Positions 34,601-49,600 of a DNA stretch of 64,000 nucleotides are shown here, in pieces. The stretch is from positions 58,436,291-58,500,290 of the forward strand of contig OZ024902.1 in the NCBI GenBank assembly GCA_964017125.1, given 5' to 3'. The stretch comes from Flabesymbios commensalis. Taxonomy: Eukaryota > Annelida > Polychaeta > Terebellida > Flabelligeridae. The notes under the pieces were generated by a model. The model made no database searches and had not been told where the DNA came from. It saw only the letters and a program-made list of their open reading frames with translations. The position numbers and the translations under genes are program-made. Numbering within the stretch: the stretch's first letter is position 1; each line of letters starts with the position of its first letter.

Positions 34601-37600
34601 ATATCAATTGTGAAGGTTTACCTTCTGTGTTAAAAAAAAACTATCAAATACCCGAATACAGGCGAAGTCGGTAGACACTGTGATTGTTTTGTTATAATCC
34701 ATAAATTCAAGATCTTGAATCCCCTCCGCCCTTATACCGCTAAGCACGACTATAGTCGTTTTTTATTTCTTTTATTGGCTAATCAAATCGCTGTTATTTT
34801 GGGAGCGAAATGAGTGTTAAAACATCAAGATTTGCAATGTTTGGTTTCAAATTAAACAAATATTCATGACTTCACCAAATTGAAATTGTGAGTCACAGTT
34901 GAGACACAACTTCAAGTTGGTGAAAATTTAAATTATTTTTTTCAGCGCTTTGAGTGTTATTACTGGTCAAGCCTGAAAATCTTTTCAAAAAGAAAATTTT
35001 GGCATGATCACTAAGAAAATGTAATGTACTGTATTAGGAATACTAACCCTTTCTACTTCTTGTAATTTTTCATCTTCCATGGCAGCTTTGATATCTGCAA
35101 TGATTTGACCATGTTGCTCTAATTTAATGTAATCTTCCCCTGGATCTTTAACTCCAGCAGCAGCAGCTAATTTAGTCCTCAAAGAATCTAGTTCCACTTG
35201 GAGTTCACAACACTCCTGTTTTAATTTTTGCATAGATTGGTTCTGTTTTGCATGAAGTTCAGTTCTTACTGCGTCAACTTGCATTTCATGCTCTTTGTTT
35301 AGTTTATCACAGGCTTCTATCACAGATCTGTCTTTCACTAACTGTACGGTAGCTACCTCCTCTTCATGCTGCTCCCGCAAATCTTTCAACTGCTTCTGCA
35401 AATCCTTATCCTTAACATCGAATTCTTGTTTGAGGATTAGTATAATTTGTTCTTTCTCTACTTGGAAGCGCTCGTTATTCTCCTCCAGCATGGTCTCTTT
35501 TTCACGCACGACCAGAGCACAAGCCTCCTCTTTATCAACAAGAGCTGATTGAAGACTAGTAATTTCTTGGTCTTTAGTATCAAGCTCCTGTTTCAGATCT
35601 GAACGTATCTTCTCGATCTCCACCTCATGTTCTAGCGTCAGCTGACTTTGTATTTCTTTGGTGGCCTGGTGGGCATCGGCTACCTCTCTCTGCATATCTT
35701 GCAGCATCTGCATTGTGGAGTCCATGTGTTCCCCGCTCTCCTCCAGCTTAGTCCTATATAACTCTAACTGAGTCTGCGTATCATGTAGCTTCTCGTTCCT
35801 CTCCTCTATTGTCCTCTTTAGTTGAACCATAGCTGTATTGTGACACTCGGCTAACTCACTTAACTCAGTTTTGTGCAGTCCCTCCTGCACATCATTGCAC
35901 TGCTTTATCATGACTACAATACTATCACGAGAACCAGAGATAATTGTTGTCAGCTCATCACGATCATGATGCATCTGCTTCTCAAGAGTGAGCACATCAC
36001 ATTTCAGCTGCAGTACGTTTTTTAATAACATGTTCTTGAGATGTAAAAAGGAATCTTTGTACTGTTTTAGCTCTAATGTATTCTGGCTAATAATTTCAAG
36101 ACTATTTTCAAATTTATCATGACACAAAGAGCATTTTTCTTCAGCTTCAGTTAGTTTATGCTTCAAATTGGTTAGCATTTCATTTGCTGCTTTTAATTCC
36201 CCATCCATTGATAACAGCTGCTGCTTATGTGAGCATAACAAATCCTCCTTATTGTCACATTCTTCTGTCTTTTTACATAAATCCTGCTGAAGAATCTGAA
36301 TACGATTTTCACTTGAGAGTTTTTCATCACGCAAAAGTGTTTCTGTCCTTTGGAGCTTCAAACTTATATCATTGAGTTGCTCTTCTAGTACCTTCTGCGA
36401 AACTAATTGTTTTTGTACGTTATCTAATTCACAGTTTTTCTTCTCTAGTTTTATATCAGTCTCTTTTATTTTGCCTTCATGCTGCACAATCAAAGAGCGT
36501 AAACGATCCATCTCTTTTTCATCCTTTTCCAATTCCCACCTTCTCTCCCGTAGATATGTCTGTAGAGCTTCGAGTTCTTGACTATTTTCTAGTAATGAAG
36601 CTTGTAACTCCAGTACTTCTTGACAGCTACATTCCAGTTCTCTGGTCTTCTCACTCAGTAAATTTTGCAGCTCAGCTACTTTTTTAGTGGGAGCAGATTC
36701 AGTCATAGATGAAGGCATTGACTCATCAATATAAAAATCTGCCGTTGTGAATGCTTCCGACACAGAGGGATCCTCTACCTCGGGAGATGTGCCAGGAGTC
36801 ATACGATGTGAGCTATTATCACGACGCTCCATCTTTCTTGGAGGACTATGTACACTGTCCAGAGTCTGTGAAGCTGAATCTGCTGTTTGTAGATGTGGGG
36901 GAGCAGGGAGTACTGATGATACTGATGGAGCAGAGTACTGTACCATAGGACAGTAGTCAGTACCGGCCATCGGAGGCTCGGCGTCCTCTTCAAGGACCAC
37001 CTCCACACTAGTGCCGAGCTCACCGTCAGACACTTCTCCTGTTGAAAGGCTCACCACCTCACCTACAGAAGAGCTTAATATATCAGCTGCAGAGCTACTT
37101 ACAACTTCACTCATTTCCTCCTTTCTTGTTCGTGCTTCAGCCCCAGTCTCAGTATCAGGATGAATAACAAACTCTGTACTCTGATTCAAAACTACAATAT
37201 CTGACACCAGATCATTCTCTATGGATACGGAAATATCCCCGCATGATGGTTTGCTGGTGGAGCTAGATGTTCTTGCCAGCCGCATGCTTGAACTTGATGT
37301 TGCATCTGACGGCAGCAGACTTGAGCAGGTAGCACATTGTAAGGTGGTCGATGACAACTGACTGGTGTCTTCATCTCCCAAACTAGAAACACATAAGTAA
37401 CAGTGCATTAATTATTAGAAGATATCTTTACTAGAGCTTATACAGAGCTTATACAGTCATATGAAATATTCTGTAATTTATTCTCTCTAATACAGTAGAT
37501 CCTGTGATCAACGAACCTGTGATCAACAACCTTTTGTCTCCAACGACTTTTTTTTCTTACACAGAACATTTTTCTATAGTTAACGAACTGTGATCAACAA

Positions 37601-40600
37601 CTTTCTGTCTAATGTGACTTGCGACCTCACTGTGTCGAACGACCTGATCTTTTTTAGGCCCTCTACCTCAAACAGTCGCTGTTACTGCACAGCAATATCA
37701 CGGAGGGCCGGTAGGAAATCATCCAACCCTTCATGTCCAATGATCAACTAAAGATATGCCCTATGAATCAATTTAATGCTCACATTAGTCGAAAAGTATA
37801 TAAAAATGTTTATTTTGCATAGAGCTAATTAAACATCTTTTAAAATACAATCATATTAAATTGATTATGGAATGCAATAAGAATATACACTGTGACTAAT
37901 TATACAAATAATACTGTCTTTAGCACACTGAATGTCAACTGCTATTCAGCTGTGTGTTGGCTGGTAGACAAAGGGGCGCCGTTGTAAAATTGTTATACAC
38001 AGCCTTATTAGTCAACAGCACACCCCTCTCCAGATGTGAGACACGCCCACACTGCAGCAAACAGAAGACGTTGACCCAATGTTGTTTTAATGTTGGCACT
38101 CTGTCTTCGACATCGGCCCGGATTTAAAACAACATCAGGTCAACGCCTCGTGTTTACTGGGTGACTATACAGCTGGCACGAGACGTTGATGCAGGGTTGG
38201 CCAACATTAGAACAACATCGCGTCGGGACATAACATGACATAACTAATCCCCCGGTCACTTTAATACAATACACTGCCTCAATGAGCCGTCCATGCGTGA
38301 TTTTTCCCACACGTGGCGATTGTCCTGTATCAGTGTGGTCCGGCCACATATACGGGGACAGTGTGTCCTAGTGTGGGCATTTATGCTCCTATTAGTGTAG
38401 ACATGTGTATTATTTAGCAGTAATGAATAACTGTTCCCTTTTCTGTTTCACCAGTTATTTTATTACTTATTATTAAAGGAATAATAATAAAAAATCAATT
38501 AACATAGCTGTAATATGTCTTTGAAACATGCAAATATGACCACTATGATTATTTTTTATCATTATATATCGATTCTGTCCTGTATAGCAAGATACAATTA
38601 TACCATGATTTGACCCCAACAATCGTGTAAAAACGATTTCAATCTGTTGGACCAAGTGAGTAGATGTAACATGATCACAACTGTAGCGCTTATTGCTTAT
38701 AGGGCTACATTACCTGCCCTATCGTGACACATTTAATGTGAATATAACGCCTCATGTCTGTAAAGGATCAGAAGCTACCTTGGCTTATTTATAACTGTGC
38801 TCAGTTAGCGTGATTAGCGTAGCTAGGGGCCATTCTGAAAAACAACGTCATAATCAGTAATAATGGAAGGGTTAACTTTTATATGAACAGGCATTGCAAT
38901 GCTGCAGCAACCGCGTGATTTGACACACAATGACTACCAGTCAATGGTGGGTGAATGTCGCCATCATTAGCTGTGACCATCAATCCTGTGACCAGAGACT
39001 TTCTGCCACCAACGAATTTTTTTGTTTGGCAGAAGCAAGGTCGTTGGTGACAGGATCTACTGTAGTTCATACTCGCGACTTGATGAAACATCATTAATTT
39101 TAAAACATTTGATTAGTTTATAATCAAGCTGACTGTGGATTAGTTAATTTTCAAGCATTGTATTTTTTCATAATATTCAATAATACTTTAATTAGTAAAA
39201 GAGCTATAAATTAAAAATATTAACAATACCGATTGGAATGTAAGCAAAAATGTAATTCTTCCTCAAATCTGTAGCCTTCATATAAATGAAGCACAGACAG
39301 AAGATAACATTTGCTATATCTAAAATTAAAAAACCTACTTCAAGTTGAATGTCAGCTCAGGAACTTTTCCTCTCAAGAAGTCAATGTCACATGGCTGAAT
39401 AGCAGGTAAGTTTTTATCAAATCCACTAGGAGCCTTATTCTGCAGTATAAAGTTATAGGTAAATAGATCTCATTTCAGCTGTAAGAATATGTGATGATAT
39501 GTTCAATCAGCCTAAAACTCTACTACAGTAATATAGGTGTATTTCAAGCTTGATATAATAAACAATTCTTTTTCAATGGGATAGAAAATTTGTAAAAATG
39601 GTAAAATTAATCACAAAATGTACTCATGAATCTATAAAGTTAATGCAATATGTAGATAATTCGTTTTGTACTTTATTGCTGATATACTTTGTACTTCCTG
39701 TATGTACTTACAGCAAAGGATGGCGGTTTATCTTTGAGGCCAGGAAAAAGTGTCTGCAAGAAATGGTTTTCTAAAACAGAAAGAAAACAGAGAACTACAT
39801 AAATGTACTAATTAATGTTAGGGATAAAATTGAATATAACACTTGAATATCACACTTATAAAAAACCCCACTATGATGGAGTACAGTAGATGAAAAAAAA
39901 ACAATAGCATGAAAAACAACTCTACTCGCCATGTCAAAGTCAAAGTCAAAGACTTTAAAAGGGTGAACTCATCCACATTTTCTTAATCTGAGACTAAAAT
40001 TTTTGCTAATTATCTTAAAGTGCTAAATCAAACATTATCACCCACTTGAAATATTTGACCATCAAGAACAGTTATTATATACAGATAAAATGGTTCAAAA
40101 TCAATCATGCTCTTGTATTAAACTGAAAGAGTTGATCAAAACATACTTAATTTTGTGTCAAACTTCTCCCTCTTCTTCACTTCCTTTGTATGCAGTCCAC
40201 TCCATCGATCAGCAACGCTACTGGCAGACTGCAGTTAGAATATGCTAGTATAAGGAATTTGGTATCGATATATGTGATTAAAACAAACATCTTAATAGTT
40301 CTAAAGATATTTTTCATTCATTTGGAGCTGGAAATGGTGTGATTCATTCCAGCTTCAAATGGATGAAAAATACCCACAAACAATTCAGCAGCACAAGGAT
40401 TAATAAAGACAAGTTGGAGAAAAGTTCACGCAATGAGATCAATACAATTGTTTAAAAAAAATTCAGATATATTTCCTAATTCCCTTTTAATCTCACTTTG
40501 AGGTAGATGTCAGTAAACTTCTTTCTTCTCACCACCTCAACCACAGCACCAGCATAGACATCAGGAGCAACATATATCTGCTTGATTATACCAAGTTTAC

Positions 40601-43600
40601 GTCGTAATTTCTTAAGGGTTTCATGATGAATAACCAGTCGACCGTCAACTTCACAAATCCTCTCTTCCACATACATCACCCACCTGAGACCGTAACCGGA
40701 CAAATTAGTCTATATGTTATTATTACTGTATATTCGTGTATTTTAGCTACAAGCTGAGTTCGAAATAAAAAATTATAACTTTAAAGCCTTGAATAGAAGC
40801 TACCTGCATGTTACCTTTAGCTTAGATATGCAACTAACACATGGCAATCAGAGGAGTATCAGTTTTCCTGCACATCACACTGTACAAAAATTTGCTGTAC
40901 AGTATTACAATTTTTAAAACTTCTTGACCTATCAACTTTAAATAAGAAAATTACACAGTCGGACATTACAACAGTTTCTATTGATGAGTGATAGAATGAT
41001 ATCTAGGCCTAATGTTTCTTCATAGGATATTTGTCATTATTACATGATTGTGTGATATCCGGGAGGAACCATAGCTTAGTTAAATAGCTCACCTCTACAA
41101 ATGACAAATTTACAACTGCTATATTAATAATGTACTAATAAAAAATATTTTTCAACTAGGTATATAACTTTTTCCAAGATTTCATGTTACAATTTTAAAT
41201 TAGTCCCTTAATAGTATCTCTCTCCTAATAATTTAGATCCACATTAATTGTGGTAAGTGAAGCAGGAAATTTTTACATGATGCTATTTTAAACAATGATT
41301 GATAAAAAAACACCTTAGTCTTGTATGAAGGTTGACTGATAGCTCTTCTTTTGCTGCAGTACACCTGCGCCTGATATCTCGAAGGTTATTGTGGTTTTTT
41401 AACATCACCTGCAATTGGCGACGGTGGCTCTGGCACAAATCAGGTAAAACTGAAGGATCTTTGAGGCCACGTGCTCTGTTCTGATTCTGAACAAAACCCT
41501 GAAAAAAAGTGAAGAATGAAGAAACATCTTGATGTACACACTTAGTAAACAATGCAGCCAGTTTCAAACACAATAAATAAGTAAAGAAATCAAATATAAT
41601 ACTAGTTGTCATAGTAAACCCATCTGCGTATAATGATGTGCAAAAATGTAGTAGATGTTCACGTTACAAGTGAGCAGTTACTTCATTTTGGCGTGGCACA
41701 GCATTTTTGTAATAATACTAACCCAGCAAACACCACACGTTGAAACAATGATGTTGCTGGGAACACTTGTAGACGGCTATGCTGAGAAAAAACAAGCAAC
41801 AGTAACTGATTACTTAAAAAGTAAACAGTTACTGCCGTTTGCCTTTGCACAACAGTGTTATAGCTATGTTCACCTGTGCCATTTCACCCTGCTCCTGCTC
41901 AATTTTTCTGGCACCGAAAAGTAATTGTTCCAAGCCATATAGTCGTTCCTCCAGGCCTCTAACCTCTTTCATCGCCACATTTTGTGTGGATTCCAGAGCT
42001 GTTTCTATGTCAGCCAGTAGTTTATCCCGCACATCTCCATCAACCTGTCAATAGTATTGCACAAACATGGTCATATCCTACATATTAAGGTAAGTTCAGT
42101 GTATAACTTTTAAAAAAAACAGCAATGTATTACTACCACTATATATTGACAGCTGCTTCATCAAATTATTGGACATACTCATTATTATAAATACTGTGCA
42201 AGCATTCAAACACCCCAGTGACTCTAAATGTCCACAAATCTGACACAACTGCTTTTTATTCGTTATGCCAATAATAGAAAGTCGATGATAAAGTCAAATT
42301 ATCACGTTAACAAAGATTTTTTAAATTAAAAAATCAAGATGGCCGCTATAGCCTCATTTTCGGGCGCACACGAAAACGGACTATGTTGACAGATCGCATA
42401 CCTCGAAAACCTCTATATACTAGGTTTTAAGGGTTTCTAAAAAAAAATTAGTAAAGAAAATATAGTCGCCAGGTGGAAAGCTGAAAATCTAATCAGGTGA
42501 TCTCCATACTCATGGGTAAATGCACGTAAAAACTTGGTGAGATTAAAAAAATATTTTTCAATTTATTGCTTTAACAAGAATTTTCTTGAATCTTTGATCC
42601 TGACCTTTGACCTATGACCTCGAACTTGAGTTGAAAAAATTTCAGGGAGGGGTTCAATGTTTGTATGAATTATGAATTCAATCTGTTTCACCATGTTGGT
42701 GTAGTAGCCAAAAGGCTGTGTGCTGCAGCAGCGGTGCAGGAAGGGGTTGACAATGCCCCTTCTGGCCCAACGAGGGGTAAAAAGCAAATTGGGGTAAAAC
42801 ACCTTAATACTTTGCTGGAAAATTTTTTTTACACCCGGAGCAGTAGGGGTGTTTCGGATGCTTCTTTTTCCTACAAAACATCTGGGTAAATATGAGGCTA
42901 TTGTTTTATATAATACTCAAGCATGTACTATAGAAGGTTGAAAATATGTTATTCATAGTTCCAAGAATCAATAAGATAGTAGTAAATTGTTCTAACTTTG
43001 GAACCAGTGTTGTTTGAAAGTTATGACATTGTAGATGGGTGGTGGCTGGTATGAACAGGGACCAAGGCTACCAGCTACCCCCATCTCCGATAAGATCATA
43101 CCGCCAATGTCTGAGCCATTTTACCGCCAGGATATCAGTGCTCAAGGATTGCCGTAGCAAGTAGAAACGTCAAAGTTTCAAACAACATATGTTTTAAAGT
43201 TAGTACAATTTACTACTATTCTATGTATCATAGAAGTGTTATTTAATGTGACATAGAGACACAATGCTAAAGTATTCAGGAAAACAGCGTCATGTTCAGG
43301 CATCAAGTCCTATAAAGTGGGTTATAGTCTAAAGTGAGATCATATACACCATGACAAACGAGTACTATAATATTTAACCCTTAGAGCACTGAGCTATTCA
43401 ATTTAAATTTTCAGTCATTTGAACAAGTTGAAGTTGTGTCTCGCTACCGCGACACACAGCTTCAAGTGACTGAAAATGTATGTTATTTGTGAAATTTAAG
43501 TCCCAATATATATCAGTGTGTCGCGATCGAAGGCATATTTTACTGTGAACAGTTCATTATCAGGGGTTATCCAGGTGCTAGTAAAACACAAAATGTCTAC

Positions 43601-46600
43601 TGCAGTCGACATCAGTGCTCTAAGGGCTAAAGTGTTCCACTGACCTGCTCTAAGTTCTGCTGACAAGTCTGAATCATCTGCTCCACACTGCTTTTGTTAT
43701 CCTAAAAGAAAAATAGCAAAGGCAAAATGCATCAATTTTTCCTTCCAGTGTGGTATTTGCAAAATAAATTGAGGAGTAGCAAATTCGATTTGGAACCTCT
43801 GTATCACTTAAGTCAAGTTTTTCAGTAATATTCATTTTGGAAACAAACGCAAGAAACTTTTAATTAAATGACTGGCACATTAAAAAATACTGTGCAAGTA
43901 CTCGAACACCCCTTGCTGATGCAGTGACCCAAAATGTCCACAAATCTGACACACCGACTTCCAATACATTATACCAATAATTATTGTCGGGTCAGCAGCG
44001 AAGACACCAGGCTAACATTTAATCACGTTGGAGTAACATCCAACACTTCAATCTAAGTTAGGTGGGCGCTGTCAATGGACGCTGGTACTGTAATACAAAC
44101 ACATCACTTATATCATAGATACCTAGCACTATCATAATAATAATTTTCGTGATACATGTATTCTGGAATTTGCTAATTATTTAATTAATTATTGTCTCCT
44201 CCTTGCAAAAATCACGAAAATCAAAATCCCGTGAATATTACCAGATATCCAGTATATACAGGTCTAGCAGTACAAGGGTAAACCCTTAAAGCACTGAATT
44301 ATTCTGTAGAAACCATGGAGACCGAAGGTTTTTTTTCAATTTTATATCATCATAAATGACTTTGTTAGCTCTTTCGGATTCATTTGAATACCTAAATTAT
44401 GGGTCTACGGCCATTTTAATTAATTTTATTCTTACAGTGCGAGGATCGACTTTATTCGGCAGAATCAGTCGTCTACAGATGTCAGATTCTGACGACTCGA
44501 GTCGATCCCCGCGCTGTGAGAGTTAAATTGACAGTAACCTGAGCACTGATCCAATCCATCAAAGTAAACACTTCATCCAGCTCATTGTTAGAGATATTTT
44601 CCTCTGTGATTGATTCATCCATCTCATCTACTTCAGACGTTGTTTCTCTTCCATCCATTTGTTGTGTTTTCTGGTGATGTGATGCTTGAAGTCTAGTTAC
44701 CTCATCTTCAGGCAATAAGCATGGAAGTAGTGGAACTTTTCCCAATAACTTCAATGTCTCGGGAAAACTTAAAATGAAACAAATGAACAGAGCTCAAATA
44801 TGTTATTAAAGCAATTATAGTTAGACGTTACCTATCTTTGGCAGCAGCTCACCATGCTCAAAGTTTACAAGGTTTTGGTATATCCAGTAGCCCCTCCAGT
44901 TAAAGTTATAAACATACCCTATGATAGGTGTGAATGCAAAACAACAGCATATAGGAATTATCAATTTCTAAGGTTTAATCAGCCACAATGGCCTTGGCCA
45001 ATGATGGGGTTGATTGTGACATGACAATTGTTCAAAGGGCTTGGCACCTTATAAATAATTAAAGGGCAACATGACGCTCATGAAGGTCAACATGGTGTAG
45101 CACCATGTTAGAAATGGCTAAATGAACAAAAAATTATCTTAGTCACAAGTACAGTTACTATTCTGCATCTAAATATCATGTTCCAAGTTTATTGCTCGTA
45201 TTCCGGTTAGATTTTAAAAGCTGATTCTAAAAGCTAACCAGAATACAGGTAAAAAACTTGAAACATATTAGGAAAAAGTACCTACGTGAAAATTAACCCT
45301 TACAGCTCTGGGATCGACTTTACACATCTAAACTCAATCCCCACACTGTAGGAGTAAAAATATTTAGAATGGGAGTAGACTCAGGGTCACAATCCACAGG
45401 TATTCAAATGAAGCAAAAAGAACCAACCAAGGGTGTCCATTTATGATGACTTCAAATTTAAAAAATCTATTGGTCTCCATGGTTTATATACAAAAATATT
45501 TCAGAGTTGTAAGGGTTAAACTTATATGAACAAGACTACATAAGTCCAGGAGCTCCCGCTCCGAATTAGAATTTGATTTAAGCAATTTTGTATAGGGTTA
45601 TTAATGTAGTCCTAGTCTAGGTCAAAAATCAAGACGCAAGACAACTAGGTCTAAGAAGCCCAGTCTAAGAGTAAGATAAGAACTAGACAGTTTGTCAGAG
45701 ATTGCAAACCTCCATTGAAATTAATGATCCTAAGCAGTATCCCAGTAATGGTCTACCTATCTGGCATGGTTTACCCGATATCAGGCCAATCGAGTTAACT
45801 AATAGCTGATTTACGGTCATTTTGAATTCGATATAAATTAGTTAAAAACTTAGGGTGCATCCTCCCCCGAAACCTCAAATTTTGTTTTATAGTAATGGAC
45901 TAACAACTAACACAGTTTGCAAAATATTGGGCATGTGAAAGTAAATAATGGCCGATAGGGGGCCATTTTGAATTTGAACGAGTCAGAATTTTTCAAGATG
46001 CATCCTCAGCTGAAATCTCACATTTCATTCTATAGTAATGGTCTAGCCATCTAGCACGGTTTACCAAATATCGCCCATGTGAAAGTGAATAATGGCCGAT
46101 AGGAGGCCATTTTGAATTTGATCAAGTCAAATTTTTTCAAGATGCATCCTCTCCTGAAATCTCACATTTTGTTTTATAGTAATGGTCTAGCCATCTAGTA
46201 CGGTTACTAAAAACCGGCTATGTGAAAGTGAATAATGGCCGATAGGCGGCCATTTTGAATTTGATCGAGTCAATTTTTTTCAAGATGCATCCTCTCTTGT
46301 AATCTCACATTTTGTTTTATAGTAATGGTCCAGCTATCTAACACGGTTTACCAAATATTAGCAATGTGCAAGTAAATAGTGGCCGATAGGCGACCATTTT
46401 GAATTCGATTGAGTCGAAAGTTTTTAAAAGGCATCCTCTCTCGAAACGTCACATTTTGTTTTATAGTAATGGTCTAGCTATCTAGCACGGTTTACCTGAT
46501 ATCAGGCCTATCGAGGTAAATAATGCTGATTGTCGGCCATTTTGAATTCGTAAGTTAAAAATTTTCAGGGTGCATCCTCCCCCGAAAACTCACACTTTGT

Positions 46601-49600
46601 TTTATAGTAATCAGGTAATGGTCTAGCCATCTAGCACAGTTTACCAAATATCAGCCATGTGAAAATGAATAATGGCCGAAAAGGCGGCCATTTTAAATTT
46701 GATCAAGTCAATTTTTTTCAAGATGCATCCTCTCCTGAAATCACACATTTTGTTTTATAGTAATGGTCTAGCCATCTAGCATGGTTTACCAAATAACGGC
46801 CATGTGAAAGTGAATAATGGCCGATAAGCGGCCATTTTGAATTTTATCGAGTCAAATTTTTCCAAGATGCATCCTCTCCTGAAATCACACATTTTGTTTT
46901 ATAGTAATGGTCTAGCCATCTAGCACGGTTTACCAAATAACGGCCATGTGAAAGTGAATAATGGCTGATTGGCGGCCATTTTGAACTTTGACAAAATGAT
47001 TTTTTTCAAAATACATCCTCTCCTGAAGCCTTACAATTTGTTTTATAGTAATGGTGTAGATATCTTGAGCGGTTTTCATGGCCTGTCGAGGTGAATAATG
47101 GCTGATAGGCGGCCATTTTGAATTTTATCAACTTCAATTTTTTCAGGATGCATCCTCTCCTGAAACCTGACAATTTATTTGATATTAATGGTGTAGCTAT
47201 CTTGAGCGGTTTTCATGATATTCCGCAATATCAGGCCTGTCGAGGTGAATAATGGCCGATAGGCGGCCATTTTTAATTTTATCGACTTGACATTTTTCAA
47301 GATGCATCCTCTCCTGAAACCTCACAATTTGTTTTATAGTAATGGTGTAGCTATCTTGAGCGGTTTTCATGATATTCCGCAAAATCTTTCAGTCGGATTT
47401 ACCGGTGTTATAAATTAGGTCAAAGTGCTGGGTCAACTTCAAGGTCAAGATCCAAAAACCTGAAAAGGCACAACTAGGGACCTTAGAGAACATGTATGTG
47501 CAATATGACTGTCATCGGCCCAGTACTTTTCGAGATTTGCTCCGGAAACGAAGTGCGCGTCAAAAGGTCTAAATAGGTCATAGTTCTGAACCAGAAGTAG
47601 GTCAAAGTTCAAATACCCCAAAAGGCACAACTAGACCCCCTAGGGGTGTTGTGTGTAAAATTTGAAGACAATCGGACAAGTACTTTCAGAGATATGCTCC
47701 GGAAACAAATTGTTTACGGACAGCCCAACGGCCCAACGGCCCAACGCCGTCACATCATCATTTTCTCCTCTGCAACCTTGCGTATTGAATTCAGATTAAA
47801 AATATTTTAACCCGTCCATTAGCCACCTGGAAGTAACCCACATACCAAAAATTGTTATCCTAGCTTATTTTCTCACAAAGTTATAGGCAAAAGAAGAGGC
47901 CAAAAAAAACGGAGGTAGAATCCATAGCTCCCTTCGCTCACCTACGGTGACGGCGGGAGCTAATAAATGTAAATTATAGTCATCCATTAGGTAAAACTCT
48001 CACCTTGATAACATTTCCAGGCTATTCGCTCGCATTTTGAAATAATCTGTCAAATTCCTTTTGAATACAGATGCCCTGGCTTTAAATGCACTGCAATTCA
48101 AAAAAATACTATCATAGAAACTTGTTTAGATATGTGATAAAATATCAAGAACCATTATATTAGGAAAACCACTGCCAACAACTGATAAAAATATATATCA
48201 CTGAGTGTACATGATATTGATTTCTCGCAATTAAAATATAAACGGTACATAGAACATATTATTTTCTGCAAATTCGTCTGTGATTGAGGCACTCTCTAAT
48301 TAGCATATATTCCAAAACCAATTGATCTACAAGTATCTGGTGTGTACTGTTAAAGGTCACAAAATTTTAGAACCATATATTTATTATTGAATCATTGTGG
48401 TCAAAATGAATATTTTTTTTGTTCACTTATTTTTAATGCTACATTGTGTTATCTAAAAATAATTCAACAATTAACTTTTGAGTGAGTGAATATTGCCTTA
48501 CGTCGCTTTCTGCAAAATCATGGCAATATCGCAATAGAAGGAAGCCAGATGCCGGGACTATGCGGACTGAGTATGCCCTACTCATATTTTGAATTACTTC
48601 AGGGGTTCTTTACAGCACAAAGTGCCATAAGCAGCACTGTACACTCCAGGCCTTTGAACAGTTTGGAGCTTTGTATATGCACCGCCACCATGACAAATAT
48701 TGAGTCCGACCCGGATTCTAACCTGGTACCTCCAGGTTACAAGCCCTAGTCGATACAAATGAGCCATCAGGGCCAGCCAATTAACTTCAAAGGCCATTTT
48801 CTTAAAATCATTTCAGACCAGATTTTTGCCAAATTGACACAGACATATTTTTGCGAAATTTTGAGACATATCGTTTTAAAATTATTTTGTGTAAATTCAG
48901 GATCTGCTAATATCTAGATTATTATATATCAGCGACTTGAAGACTCATTTTGTTGGATTGGGTCACATATTCGTATTGCAATGCTCATGATAACTAAATC
49001 CAGATTTTAAAATTTCATTGCCTACAGTGGCCTATTTTAACTGAAATGACAGCAAAATATAGAAATTATTTTATTTTCTTTGCCAACAAAGGGGATTCCC
49101 CCCCTTCGGTGCTGAACGGGGGGTCTGGACCCCCCACCCCCCAAGAGCCTCCTCCCCTGGCAGAAACCCTGATGTTAGACATGTCAAAGAATTTGTTATA
49201 CAAATCAATTGGCCGTCGTACATCACAATTAAGTTAAAAGACACAGTACCAAAAATTTACATGTACAGAATCTGAGAGGGAATCAGCGACCATATATAAT
49301 GCTGCACTGCACGGCTAGTCCGGCTAGGCAAGTGGTCACTACATAACCATACTAGTATGTGGCCACAGAAGCAAAATCTCAGCAATACAAATATTTCAAA
49401 TCGGTCATTGAGACAACCAAAAAGTAGCAATGTGAGGTGACTGGTCTCCTTTCTCCTGCCCACCCCGTATGCATCAACATCACAGCCATACTGGCAACAC
49501 TTTTCCAATGTAAAATTCAATGCATTTCAAGGCCTTGAAAACAAAGAGTTCAAAATCAATGATGCTTTTGCAAAGCAGCGTACAAACCCTGCGAATGCTG

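Noticed and set aside
34985-35047. Coding continuation of exon 15 to the stop at 34985
   Set aside because: A donor (GTTAGT) at 35047 keeps the frame to exon 16, whose coiled-coil text continues naturally.
37383-37408. ATG at 37408 as the start of an independent 807-codon gene
   Set aside because: The residues before 37382 lie upstream of a good acceptor, and the exon joins in frame with FIP200 exon 14 and continues its coiled-coil region.
48486-48797. Overlapping 87- and 67-codon frames
   Set aside because: They lie inside FIP200 intron 5 in sequence that resembles a repeat fragment, with no recognisable product.
49046-49237. Pro-rich 63-codon frame
   Set aside because: It is produced by a C/G-rich stretch (CCCCCC, GGGGGG) that looks like the end of a hAT-type element.
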